A DNA stretch of 64,000 nt from Blattamonas nauphoetae. Lineage: Eukaryota > Preaxostyla > Oxymonadida. Of this stretch, positions 37,076 to 46,391 are shown piece after piece. The stretch is taken from the NCBI GenBank assembly GCA_033064195.1, contig JARBJD010000091.1, forward strand, positions 181,162 through 245,161, in the 5' to 3' direction. The first letter of the stretch is position 1. Each line of letters opens with the position of its first letter. The position numbers and the translations under genes were made by a program. Under the pieces are notes generated by a model. It was not told the origin of the DNA, did no database searches, and worked only from the letters and a program-made list of their open reading frames with translations.

Positions 37076-37453
37076 TCACAACGATTTGCTGAGGGTTTTA
37101 TTCACGATTAGCGGTGTATGTGTGTGTTCAGGGTGTGTCACAGAATCATCTGAGATGAGAGTTTTGTTCAAGGAAGTGTGTCGTCTATCAATACAAAACT
37201 GACTATCATGACATTTTGATGATGATAGAATCAGATTTGGGGACGGTGAATGGATGAAGATGAGAGATGGGTCATCAGAATGATCTCTGTCAAGAAGCGA
37301 GAATTCTGGATAAACACAGGGATGTGAGAGAAAATGTGTCGTTTCATTCATGAAGATGTTGATAAATTGTTCTGGTTCGGTCACAAAAATAGGAATTGGT
37401 TCCTTATTTAGAGAAGACTGATTGAATAATACTTTTGTGGGTTCGTTCACCAA
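37076..37453 (-). CDS. Hypothetical protein, 125 aa
   Basis: Open frame on the same strand as, and 175 bases downstream of, the Ctf4-like gene. Ser/His/Asp-rich with few long hydrophobic runs (VTEPEQFINIFMNETTHFLS). Could be a separate small gene or a terminal exon of one. No family recognised. Confidence 0.35.
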   Translation of the reverse strand: MVNEPTKVLFNQSSLNKEPIPIFVTEPEQFINIFMNETTHFLSHPCVYPEFSLLDRDHSDDPSLIFIHSPSPNLILSSSKCHDSQFCIDRRHTSLNKTLISDDSVTHPEHTHTPLIVNKTLSKSL

Positions 37454-37628
37454 AAGATAACAAGTTGAACACCTTGATGCTCAAAACTTCAGAATCTGTC
37501 TCTCAACGAGATCTCACCCCACTCAAGTCATTTTTAGTTGTTTCGAGACAGATTCAACTTTTCCCTCATCAAAATCCAACAAATGAAATGAATCGAAATG
37601 GACGCCTCGAGCTTCTGTTTCGTGCCCA

Positions 37629-40600
37629 TCATTTCTTCATAGAAAACATTGAGCGTCGATCTTTCTTGGGAGCTGCAAACATACTCAATGCACTTGTACT
37701 CTCCAAATCTGGGGCCGCTTCTGATGTTTCAAATTGTGTTTGCTCTTGTCCATTTATTTCTGAGGATCCAAGTTGCGTCTCTGGCTCCTTCTCATCTTCT
37801 TTCTTCTCCTCTCCGTCTGTATTGTCCTTCCAACTCTCTCCATCTCCATTTGTCATCTGTGTGTCCACTTTCCATTCATCATCCTTCTCCATCCATTCTT
37901 CCCCCTTCTCCCCTCCCTCGTTCTCTTCCCTCTCAACCACCTCCTTCACATCGACTGTCTGCACAATCTCCACCGGCTCTTCCACAACCTTCTTCTTTCT
38001 TCCTCGTGTTCCCTCCGCCTTCTTCTTTGGCTCGACCGGAGTCTGTTTGAATGGGTTGATTATTTCCGGCACAACTCCATCATCAACGACAGCTGCTGGC
38101 TTCTTCATTCCCATCAGTGTTGGTTGTTGGAAACTTTTCGTTTTTCCAATATGGGATGCCTGCTGAGCCCTCAAAGCTGCAATGTCTGCCTTCAGCGAAT
38201 CCGTCATTTTCTTTTGTTTGATCACATCTTCTGCCTGCTCTTTGATCAACGCCTTCAGCTTCTCCATCTCCTCAATCATGACCTGGTTTGAGGTGTCGTT
38301 CGCTCCCAAAGTGAAATCAACGTTAGTCGTCGAAATGGCTGCGTTGATGGGACGTGGTCGAGGAGAGAATGCATATCCACCCAACCCAGGCTGGTTCTCC
38401 GGGTGATTTCGAAGTGTTTTGACAGCTTCAGAAGCGTCTGTTTTGGTTGGGAAACGGACCTGAGTTGGAAAAAAGAAAAATTAGACAAGTAAAGCCCAAA
38501 CTGTGATCATCGACTCCACCTTCTCCATGACAGGATTGTTCTTTGCCTTGTACGACAGCGACCTCGCTGTCAGAAGTGTCTGTTCATTGAATATCCCCGT
38601 CGCTGCCTCAAACGCCCTCGGGCCCTTATTCTGTGACAACGCCTGCCCAACAATCTTCACCAGATTCACATCAATCTCGGCCTCCGTGTTTCGCAGCATC
38701 TTCAACGACGGTGCAATCGCTCGGACATATCCGCTCGAGGTTGGAGGCCCATTTCCGTTGTGGACGCCCGAGAAGAGAGGGTCGACTCTCCAAACACGAC
38801 CGTCGATTTGGTTGGAGCCGAGGCGACTCTCGAGTGTCTCGTTTCGGAGGCTGCTTTGCGTGGCGAGTTTTATCTCGCTGACCATCACTTCTCCTTCCTG
38901 TTTCGTGAGAACTGATTGTGGGTCAAGCATCGGTGGGAGGAACTTGACCGCGTTCATTGCTTGTCGAACGCCTGACGAGACTGGAAGAGGGAATCCAACG
39001 ATGGAATGAGATTCGAACGTCATCACCGAATCAACATTCACTCCAAATGGCCATGACTTCATCGGCAGAGCCACAACCTGAGTCCAGACATGTCCCATCG
39101 ATTCAATCAGCATTCTCACAATTCCCTTCGAGTCACACGAACACAGACGTCCCGTTGTTGAAAACCCAAACCATGTCAACGTCGTTCCCGGAGTGATTGG
39201 AAGAAGCCCAGACGAGGACACGCGAGCGTCGTTTGGTGAGCACACTTTGTATCCAAGTGTCGGTGTCACTTGTTCGTTCGCAAACATGCTCGGCCCAGCG
39301 TTGTAACAGACAGCGAAACGATCTTCTCCACTCCCCAGACACACAGGTACACCAGGGCAGCTATCAATCATCCTTTGCAGCCCGCTGGGTGAGAACATTC
39401 GGATTGTTCCATTTGATCCGAGTGAAGCAACGTAATTCACTCCACAGGCCAGCGAGATGACCTCATCGGGACAATCAATCGTCCAATCAGCCCCTCCCGA
39501 CCATTGCTGGAAGGATTTGAAGTGGAGCACGCCTGAACGTCGTTGTGTTCGGCTGTGTGCTTCTGTAATGACAAGAGAGGCGTAGAAGATAGTTCCGGCT
39601 GCACCCATCGCTGCAATGCTGAAATTGTAATGATCCAAAATGCGTTTTGTCTGAATCGATGAATCTGTGAAGATAATCTCAACAGATGAGTCGATCTCCG
39701 ATTTTTCCGACGTCACATACCCAATTGGAGTTGCTGACAAGAAGAACTTTTTGTGGATTTTGGTTGGTTCTGTTGAGCCTGGCTGGAACGGGTCTTGGAG
39801 TGGGTGAGAGGCCTGAACAATTGTTGATGTGGGTTGAGGGGCACGGATGTCTGACGGTTGGAGATCGTCCTCTTCATCAACAGAATCCCCTCCCAGAGTC
39901 GCCAGATTGTCCAACAGGTTGTCGTCACTTTCACTGTCGTCGAGTGGATTTCTTCGCTTCTTTTTTTTCGGTTTCGATTCATCTTCTGTTTTCTTCCCTC
40001 GTTTCGTCTTCTTTGGTTCTTCATTCACCCATTTCTCTTCTTCATCTTCGTCGTTTCCATTCCCATCGCTCAGACTTTCGTCGTCTCCTTCGCTGTCGAT
40101 CAAGCCTACCAGAAAGGCCAGATCACTCGAACGAGGTCCTTCCTCATCTTCATATTGTCGCAGTTTGCTTCGTGGAGACATTTCTCCGAATACTGTCACT
40201 GTGTCACTTACTCGTTCTGTCTCTGCGTTTCGTTGACCACGCTTGATTTTTGTCGAGAACTCCTTTTTCGCTCCCAAATTCGACACAAGTGCAATATTTC
40301 CTCGATCTCCGGAGAGACCAAGGCCGTTTGTCTCTGGAATGTACACCATATTCAGCACAGACCCCAAGTCGTACAACTTAAGGGCATTTGTATTCTCGAC
40401 AAGCTGTTTTGGGTTTCGGATATCCCAAAGTGTGACGGCGTGGTCACGAGCGACAGCAACATGGACATCACTTGGAAGCCATGTCACAACGGACGGATTA
40501 TTCATAACTAGATCTTCATCGAGTTCGATTGACTCTTTCCATGTGCGCCTGTCAAAGAATTTCACAGTTGTTGGTGTTGGGATTGCGAGAAGAGTTCCAT

Positions 40601-41271
40601 CTGCTGAAAAACGTTGTTTAACCGTTGGTCGGCGAGAACTCACTGCTACATCGCTTGAAACATCAATTGTATGTTCAATTTCCTGCGATGACACGTTCCA
40701 CACGTAGCATTTGTTTTCGTCAGTGAATGTCGTGATATAGTCACCTTTTGGATCATACGATGTGGAAAGAAGAGTTCCAGGTGTTTCTTTGTATGTTGTG
40801 ATCAAATGTGTGTTGGTATTGAGAACACGAAGGACTGAATCACTGCAACACATGGCAAGAAGTGAACCGCTGGTCGAAAATGATAAATGCTTTGCTGAAA
40901 AGCCTTCACATTGAACCTTTGTCGGATTGTGAATTGTAGACAGAGAGAATAACAAGACAGATTGATTCATAGCTCCAACAGCGAAGTTGTTTCCCTGAGT
41001 GGCAAATTCAAATTTCGTGACAAAAAATAGGACGGCATACAATCGACGATGACACAATCGATGTTAAGCCTTCCATAATGCTTGTAGCTTCAATCCTTTC
41101 TTCGAGATTGTCTGATTTATATTGAAATATCTTTCCGTCATCCCCAACAGATACAAGCGAGAACCCGTTGGATTGGCTATCCTTTGTGTAGGCCAGATCA
41201 CAAGGGCATAAATTATGTGAGGGAATGATGGTAGTATCAGGTTTGAATTCTGAGCTCGAACGAGACCACAT
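37629..41271 (-). CDS. WDHD1: Ctf4/AND-1 (WDHD1) replisome scaffold, 1189 aa, 3 exons
   Basis: Links the CMG helicase to DNA polymerase alpha and other factors at replication forks. Exons 41271-41041, 40994-38487 and 38459-37629 total 1190 codons; introns are 46 and only 27 nt. The N-terminal 400 residues are WD40 repeats (VVTWLPSDVHVAVARDHAVT, then LWDIRN). An acidic/Lys linker follows (DESKPKKKKRRNPLDDSESD), then the family-defining SepB propeller at about 500-790: FQQWSGGADWTIDCPDEVIS, NGTIRMFSPSGLQR, TTLTWFGFSTTGRLCSCDSK and GIVRMLIESMGHVWTQVV align well with human AND-1. A helical region and a charged tail (RGRKKKVVEEPVEIVQT) ending RRSMFSMKK follow. No HMG box is evident, unlike the vertebrate protein but like yeast Ctf4. 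The start at 41271 is the first in-frame ATG after an upstream stop. Confidence 0.92.
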
Positions 41272-41477
41272 TTCGTGGGTTGATCCTTTCGCTCGTCATT
41301 CTCGAAGGAGCCATATCAGAGGAGTTTTTAAACTGGTCTGTAATGGTCAGTTGAAAATATTAGTTAATCCTGCTAGAGACAGACATTGTTGTTTTTGTTA
41401 TCAGAGATAAGACGAAGAGTCCCTCACTAACGGAAAAAGCGTGGTATTGTTTCGCCTTTGGATGGGAATGCAATAAG

Positions 41478-42174
41478 TCAGTGAGATTCGGATCTCAATA
41501 CCGAGAAAAAGTTAAAATGAGGAAGGATGAGTCCAGAAAGAAAGGTGGCGAAGAAACGGACACAAAAAGAGAGAAAATGTCGTGGGGTGGAAGGAAAGAT
41601 GACAAAGAATGAGGGAGACAGCGAGTAGGGGAGAGTTGAAGGAAGAGGACGACAGAGAAAGTTCAAACGAGGAACGAGTGCCCAGAGGAGAGAGACCGAG
41701 AAAAGAAGGGAGAAAGATCTCACTGATTCATCCACCTTTCCGAAATCATCCAAATAAACACAGTATCCCCAAAATTAAGAAAGAATGAGATGAAGAAAAA
41801 AGACTCTCAGTTTGTGCTCTTCTGAATCGTCGTCGGAGTGTACAGAACTGTGGGATACGCTGGAAGATGAACGTTCTGCAGACTCTCAAAACATTACAAA
41901 AACAACAAACCAGTTCCGCTGAAAGAGACGCAATCAAACTGAAAACAATCAAAACATCGCCGACAAACCTCTTCGATGACGTGTAACTGTCCTTGAACTG
42001 CTGGAGAAGCTCCACTATCGAATTCATTTGCGTCTTCACACGCTCCCGGAGACCTGCCGTCTCCACTGATTCGGGATAAGAAAGTCCACTTAACTGGAAG
42101 TATTGGTTCTCAAGAATGTTGAAAAGCGTCTCCAACTGCGATACAACCAACGCTAGATCTTGTGGATGTTCCAT
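41478..42174 (-). CDS. Small spliced gene, coiled-coil N-terminus
   Basis: The first exon starts at 42174 (MEHPQDLALVVSQLETLFNI) and runs through an amphipathic helix (RERVKTQMNSIVELLQQFKD) to about 41965. After an intron with unclear borders, a Ser/Asp/Glu stretch (ESAERSSSSVSHSSVHSDDD) in another phase at about 41820-41885 looks like exon two, and a short third exon (VDESV) near 41730 is possible. The helical build and acidic tail resemble small subunits of transcription or trafficking complexes, but I cannot identify it. Confidence 0.45.
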
Positions 42175-42506
42175 TTCTTCCCTTCAGAAACAAACAAACC
42201 AGAACAAGAGAAAGAGCCGAATTCGAAAACAAGAATTAAGGATTTCTCGCGAGTGAATAAGTTTGTGAAAGAAATGAAGAACAAAAGGGAAGAGTGAGGA
42301 GAATATGAATTCGATATTGGAAAGAGGGGGAGTATGGATACATGAAGAATAGTCGATTCGCGCTGATGAGAATACACAAACGAGAGAATAAGGAGATACA
42401 GGCATAACGATGTCAAACCGAAGAACTCAAAAAGCGTAAAAGAGTCAATCAAGAAGAGAGAAATTTGAAAAAAAGTGAAGAATAGAAAAAGCAAAAAGAG
42501 AAAGAG

Positions 42507-42512
42507 AAAAAA
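42507..42512 (-). terminator. Pol III terminator (T6) of tRNA-Cys
   Basis: Six A residues on the plus strand, i.e. T6 on the transcribed sense, starting four bases after the mature tRNA 3' end. Confidence 0.75.
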
Positions 42513-42516
42513 GAGA

Positions 42517-42587
42517 GGGGCCACCCGGAATTGAACCGGGGACCTATTGATCTGCAGTCAATTGCTCTACCGCTGAGCTATAACCCC
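42517..42587 (-). tRNA. tRNA-Cys (GCA)
   Basis: Complete cloverleaf of 71 nt without intron: acceptor GGGGTTA/TGGCCCC with two G-T pairs, D-arm GCTCAGCGGTAGAGC, anticodon stem ATTGA/TCAAT around loop CTGCAGA (anticodon GCA), and T-arm CCCGGTTCAATTCCGGG. The internal A and B boxes (TAGCTCAGCGG, GGTTCAATTCC) are intact. CCA is not encoded. Confidence 0.97.
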
Positions 42588-43435
42588 TTTCGAAACTCCC
42601 TGACCATTTACCCCCTTTCTAACACCATCCCCACATTTCATCTTTTCAACAATCCCACAACCATTCTTTCTCCTTTCTCTCTCTATTCCCCTACTTCTCT
42701 CACTCAATTTCTCCCCATCCTTCCCAACTCACTCCTTCTCACCCATTCACACCCAATCATTACTTCCCAATCTCATCTCCCAAAAGAACACTCAATCCAA
42801 CACCAAATCTCTCTTCATTTTCCCATCATTTCTAACACAATTCAGAATTGATCCAAACACGCAGACCTGCTCCTTCAATCACATCCATCACTTATCATGA
42901 AAATGAGATGCCAAGGGCAACAGAAATCAGCGTTGCGAAAGATGATTGATTCAACACCTCCAGAAACTTCAAATTGCAGGAGTCAGTGCAGATTCTCACG
43001 GAATGATGATGTTAGATTGCGATGACTGATGGAAAGAAGCGAGTGTGTTTCATTGGAGATGGGGGTGATGTTTGGCTTGTGAACAGCAAAGGTCTGGAAA
43101 TGATGGTTCGAAATACAAAATAAGGACAACATCATGGAAAGAAGAAGACGATGTATTGTTGTGTCCGAAACTGAAATTGAAAGTGGAAAGGTGAAAGATA
43201 ATGTGGATTGAAGAACACATGTGTGGAGATGATGACTTGGAGAGTCAGACAGAGAATCGACAGAAGCAGAAAGAGGAAGGAAGTGTGAAGGAACTGGGGA
43301 TTGACCAATTCTCTCTCGTTTGCACAAACCAAACACGAAATGGAGCAATGTGTGTTCTCAAAGAAAAACGATCGATGGATTCGTTGATTATTTGGGATTG
43401 GTTGACTATTGAAGCTTATTTTGGACAGTGAGTGA
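42588..43435. other. Gene-free spacer between tRNA-Cys and HCP gene
   Basis: Pyrimidine-rich, CA/CT-biased sequence up to about 42850, then A/G-biased sequence. Short frames exist on both strands, but none has plausible protein composition. Nothing further is supported apart from the 5' flank of the tRNA and the 3' flank of HCP. Confidence 0.5.
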
Positions 43436-45503
43436 TTATTGACCGCTGAGCATGAGTTTCAAGTCGTCGTCTGGGTTTGTGATTGTTCTGAGGCCGAACT
43501 TGTCTTGGAGGACAGACCAGATGGTGTGATCGAAGAAAAGAGGAAGGGACGGGCCGAGGAAGATGTTCTTGCATCCGACGTGGAGGAGGGAGAGGAGGTC
43601 GGCGACGGCCTTCTGCTCGAACCAGCTGAGGCAGTACGAGACGGGGAGGGCAGTGAGGGGCAGATGGAGGGCAGCGGCGAGGGAGGAGAGGACAGAGAGG
43701 AGAGTGTGTGTGTCGTTGCACTGGCCGACGTCGATGAGTCTTGGGATTCCGGGAAGTGCCTCTTGGGTGTCGAGTCCGAGTCTGTTGAGGCGGAAGCGTC
43801 CGCACGCGAAGGTGAGGACGATGGTGTCTTTGGGGGTGGCTTTGACGAGGTCGGTGAAGTAGTGTCGGGAGGTCTCGAAGCCGTCGCAGCCGCCGACGAC
43901 GAAGATGTGTTTGAGTGTGCGCTGTCGGATGGCATCTGCGATCTGCGGGACGAGGGCAGTGAGGGTGTTCTCGCCGAAGCCAGTGAGGACGTGACGGCGA
44001 GTGAGGCAGCGAGAGTGGTCAGTGGGAGGAGCAGTCTCTTCGCCAGTCTCGTCCACTTTCCACTCGCCAACATCGAACGCGGGGAGGTCGAGGGCAGACT
44101 GGATGATGGGAGTGAAGTCGAGGGGCTGGCCGTCCATGCCGCCCTCGATGCGCTTCACGCCGTCACAGCCGACAGGTCCCATGGCGAAGACTCTGTGCTT
44201 GTACGAGTCTGGAGGAGGGATGAGGCAGTTTGTGGTGAAGAGGACAGGGCCTGGGAACATGGGGATCTCGAAGCGCTGGTTCTGCCAGGCGGTTCCGAAG
44301 TGGCCAGCGAGGGCGGGGAAGGCAGCGAGGGCAGGGTAGGCGTGTGCGGAGAGCATCTCGCCGTGTGTGTACACTCGGATGGGCTTGTCTCCGATCTGGG
44401 CGAGGAGGTCGTTGAGAGCGGCGTAGTCGTGGCCAGTGACGAGAATGGCCTTGCCGGGCTGCGGACCCCACTTGACTGGTGTTGGCGTGGGGTCTCCACA
44501 ATCAGCGACGTTGGCGGTGTTGAGAGTGCGGATGGTGTCCTCGTTGGCCTCTCCGCACAGAAGCACGTGGGACAGGATGGCGTCCACGTCGGTGGACTCG
44601 GAAGCGACGAAGGCGAGGAGGCGAGGGAGGAGGTGGAGGAGGGCAGCAGGCTTCTTGTTCTGGCGCAGGCAGTGGTAGCCGTACGCAGCCGACCCTTTGA
44701 GGGAGTACACGATGAGCTCGTGCAGCCCGCAGATGGTTGAGCCGAGACGAGCGAGGCGAGCAGGAACATGCAGACGCTCGTCGTTGGTGGTGGGTGTCCA
44801 GTCGACGTATTCTGAAGAGATGGGGAGAGTGAGAGGGATGACAGGAAGAGAGATCACGTGAAGGGAGAAATAGGGATGAGAAGGGAGGAAGAGAGAAGAG
44901 AAGGGAGAAATAGGGATAATAAAGGAGGAAGAGAGAAGAAAGCTAGAGATAGAGATGAAAAAAATTAAAATGAAAGATCAAATGATCCGACGCAATCATT
45001 TGACAGATCCCACAATGACAAAGCGAACAGGCGAGACAAGAACAGGACAGGAGGAGGACGAGGGGGAACAAGAGGATGGCACACGATTGTTGAAGTATTG
45101 TGCAGTTGGCTCGCATTTGGCTTCAGCTCTGACGAGATTCTTGAGTTCGTCGAGAAGCGAGGCGGCTTGGGCGACGGCCTTTGCGTGGTGGGCGGTGTCG
45201 AAGTTGGTGTTGGTGAGTGTCATGAAGAGGGCCTCGATGAGGAAGCGGGAGACGTGTTCGAGGTCGACGGATGGGTTGAGCTGCTTCGCTTTTTCGTGGA
45301 CCACGCTCAGTGCCTTCAGGGCGTACACGATGGAGTCTTGTTCGCTGGCAATGGCAGGAACCTGTACAATTGTGATGGTTTGGAGTGAAGCAGACCTTCA
45401 GACAACGTCCAACTTTAGTGCATCCTGTTGGGTGGATTGTCTGCTCACACTGGAAGCAGAACATGGGAGTAACATCTTCTATGTCAAAACTTTGCGTGGC
45501 CAT
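43436..45503 (-). CDS. hcp: Hybrid cluster protein (HCP), 586 aa, 3 exons
   Basis: Fe-S oxidoreductase of anaerobes acting on nitric oxide and hydroxylamine, often linked to nitrosative stress. Exons 45503-45396, 45361-45085 and 44811-43436 (introns 34 and 273 nt) give 587 codons; bacterial class I enzymes are about 550 aa. The N-terminal cysteines 16, 19, 28 and 34 (FCFQCEQT, GCTKVGRC) have the C-x2-C-x8-C-x5-C spacing of class I, [4Fe-4S]-binding HCPs. Hybrid-cluster ligands are all visible: His in TGHDY, Glu in THGEMLSAHAYP, Cys in TTNCLIPP, Cys in VVGGCDGF, Cys in FACGRF, Cys in GQCND, and Glu/Lys in FEQKAV. A 13-residue leader precedes the usual start methionine; it does not look like a strong targeting peptide, so the enzyme is probably cytosolic. 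The gene is much more GC-rich than its neighbours, yet has introns in local style: consistent with old transfer from bacteria or with high-expression codon use. Confidence 0.95.
44861..44940. repeat. Two 40-bp tandem copies inside HCP intron 2
   Basis: Purine-rich units 44861-44900 and 44901-44940 (each starting AAGGGAGAAATAGGGAT) differ at a few positions. They account for much of the unusual 273-nt intron length. Confidence 0.8.
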
Positions 45504-45744
45504 GGTGATATCTAGCAGATATTCGCAAATGACAAAGATACGAACCTTGAGAGGGCTAAATCAGTTTTGGATCGAACCATTTCTACGAGAGTCTTTGACA
45601 TGTTCCGAGCAATACAATGATAAATCGATAATGAATCGGTGAATCGCTAGATATTGGAGTAGAATTGTTGCTTCTAGTCCAACCGATACTTTTGACCTTA
45701 CTCTCTTCCAGTTATCTGACAACAAAACAGACTGGCCTTCGATC

Positions 45745-46026
45745 ATGGAAACGAAGCGCCTTCGTCAGTTTCCAGACAACCCCCGGGATAATCCCCCAAT
45801 TTACATGTTATTTTCGGATTTATCTACCTCCTTTAACAGCACTCAATTCCGAATCAACGAATACACCCCTCATCTGGGACAGTCTTTTGACTCTTCGGAT
45901 GATGCTCGACAATTCTTTTGGTTATATGCGTCCTCACATCGTTTTTCACCTAATAGACCCTCCACAAACCCGTTTTTAAATATAATCCCGTTTTTATTCG
46001 GAACAAACTTGATAGTCCTAGGATAG
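45745..46026 (+). CDS. Hypothetical 93-aa frame divergent from HCP
   Basis: METKRLRQFPDNPRDNPPIY start at 45745, 241 bases from the HCP start. Phe/Ser/Asn-rich with a short hydrophobic C-terminus. Composition is passable for a protein but nothing is recognised; it may be a first exon. The following 46027-46391 is A/T-rich with no supported feature. Confidence 0.3.
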   Translation: METKRLRQFPDNPRDNPPIYMLFSDLSTSFNSTQFRINEYTPHLGQSFDSSDDARQFFWLYASSHRFSPNRPSTNPFLNIIPFLFGTNLIVLG

Positions 46027-46391
46027 CGACAGTGAGTCAAAGGGAGGTGTATTAGAAACGAGGTGCAATATTTAGGTTTTCTACATGTGATTTAAAATAG
46101 TCGGAACGTTTTTTGAAAGAATGGGTCTACAAATTCCATTCATCTTCTCCATCCCAACCACAAATTGGTGAATTTATTACCTCTTCCGCAAACAAGCTCG
46201 TCAACACATTTCAAGAAACCGTGATCACCTAGTTCTCTAGAGATCTGTTTGAGAAACTTATTGAACTAACATCGCCAAACTACTCAAAATCCTCCATTCC
46301 TTGATAATTTTCCCGACTACTGTCGAAACAACACGATACATGACCCTCTCACTTCGGGTTCTTTGCATCGTTCATCACCATTCCAATAGTA

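Noticed and set aside
39686-40511. Plus-strand open frames over the Ctf4/AND-1 gene
   Set aside because: They are antisense shadows of a well-supported minus-strand gene with clear homology.
43439-44740. 433-codon plus-strand frame opposite HCP
   Set aside because: Antisense to HCP; its length is explained by the high GC of HCP, which removes stops on the other strand.
44815-44857. HCP start at MISLPVIPLTLP on the third exon
   Set aside because: That sequence lies inside intron 2; the cysteine motif encoded by exon 1 is required for the N-terminal cluster and joins in phase.
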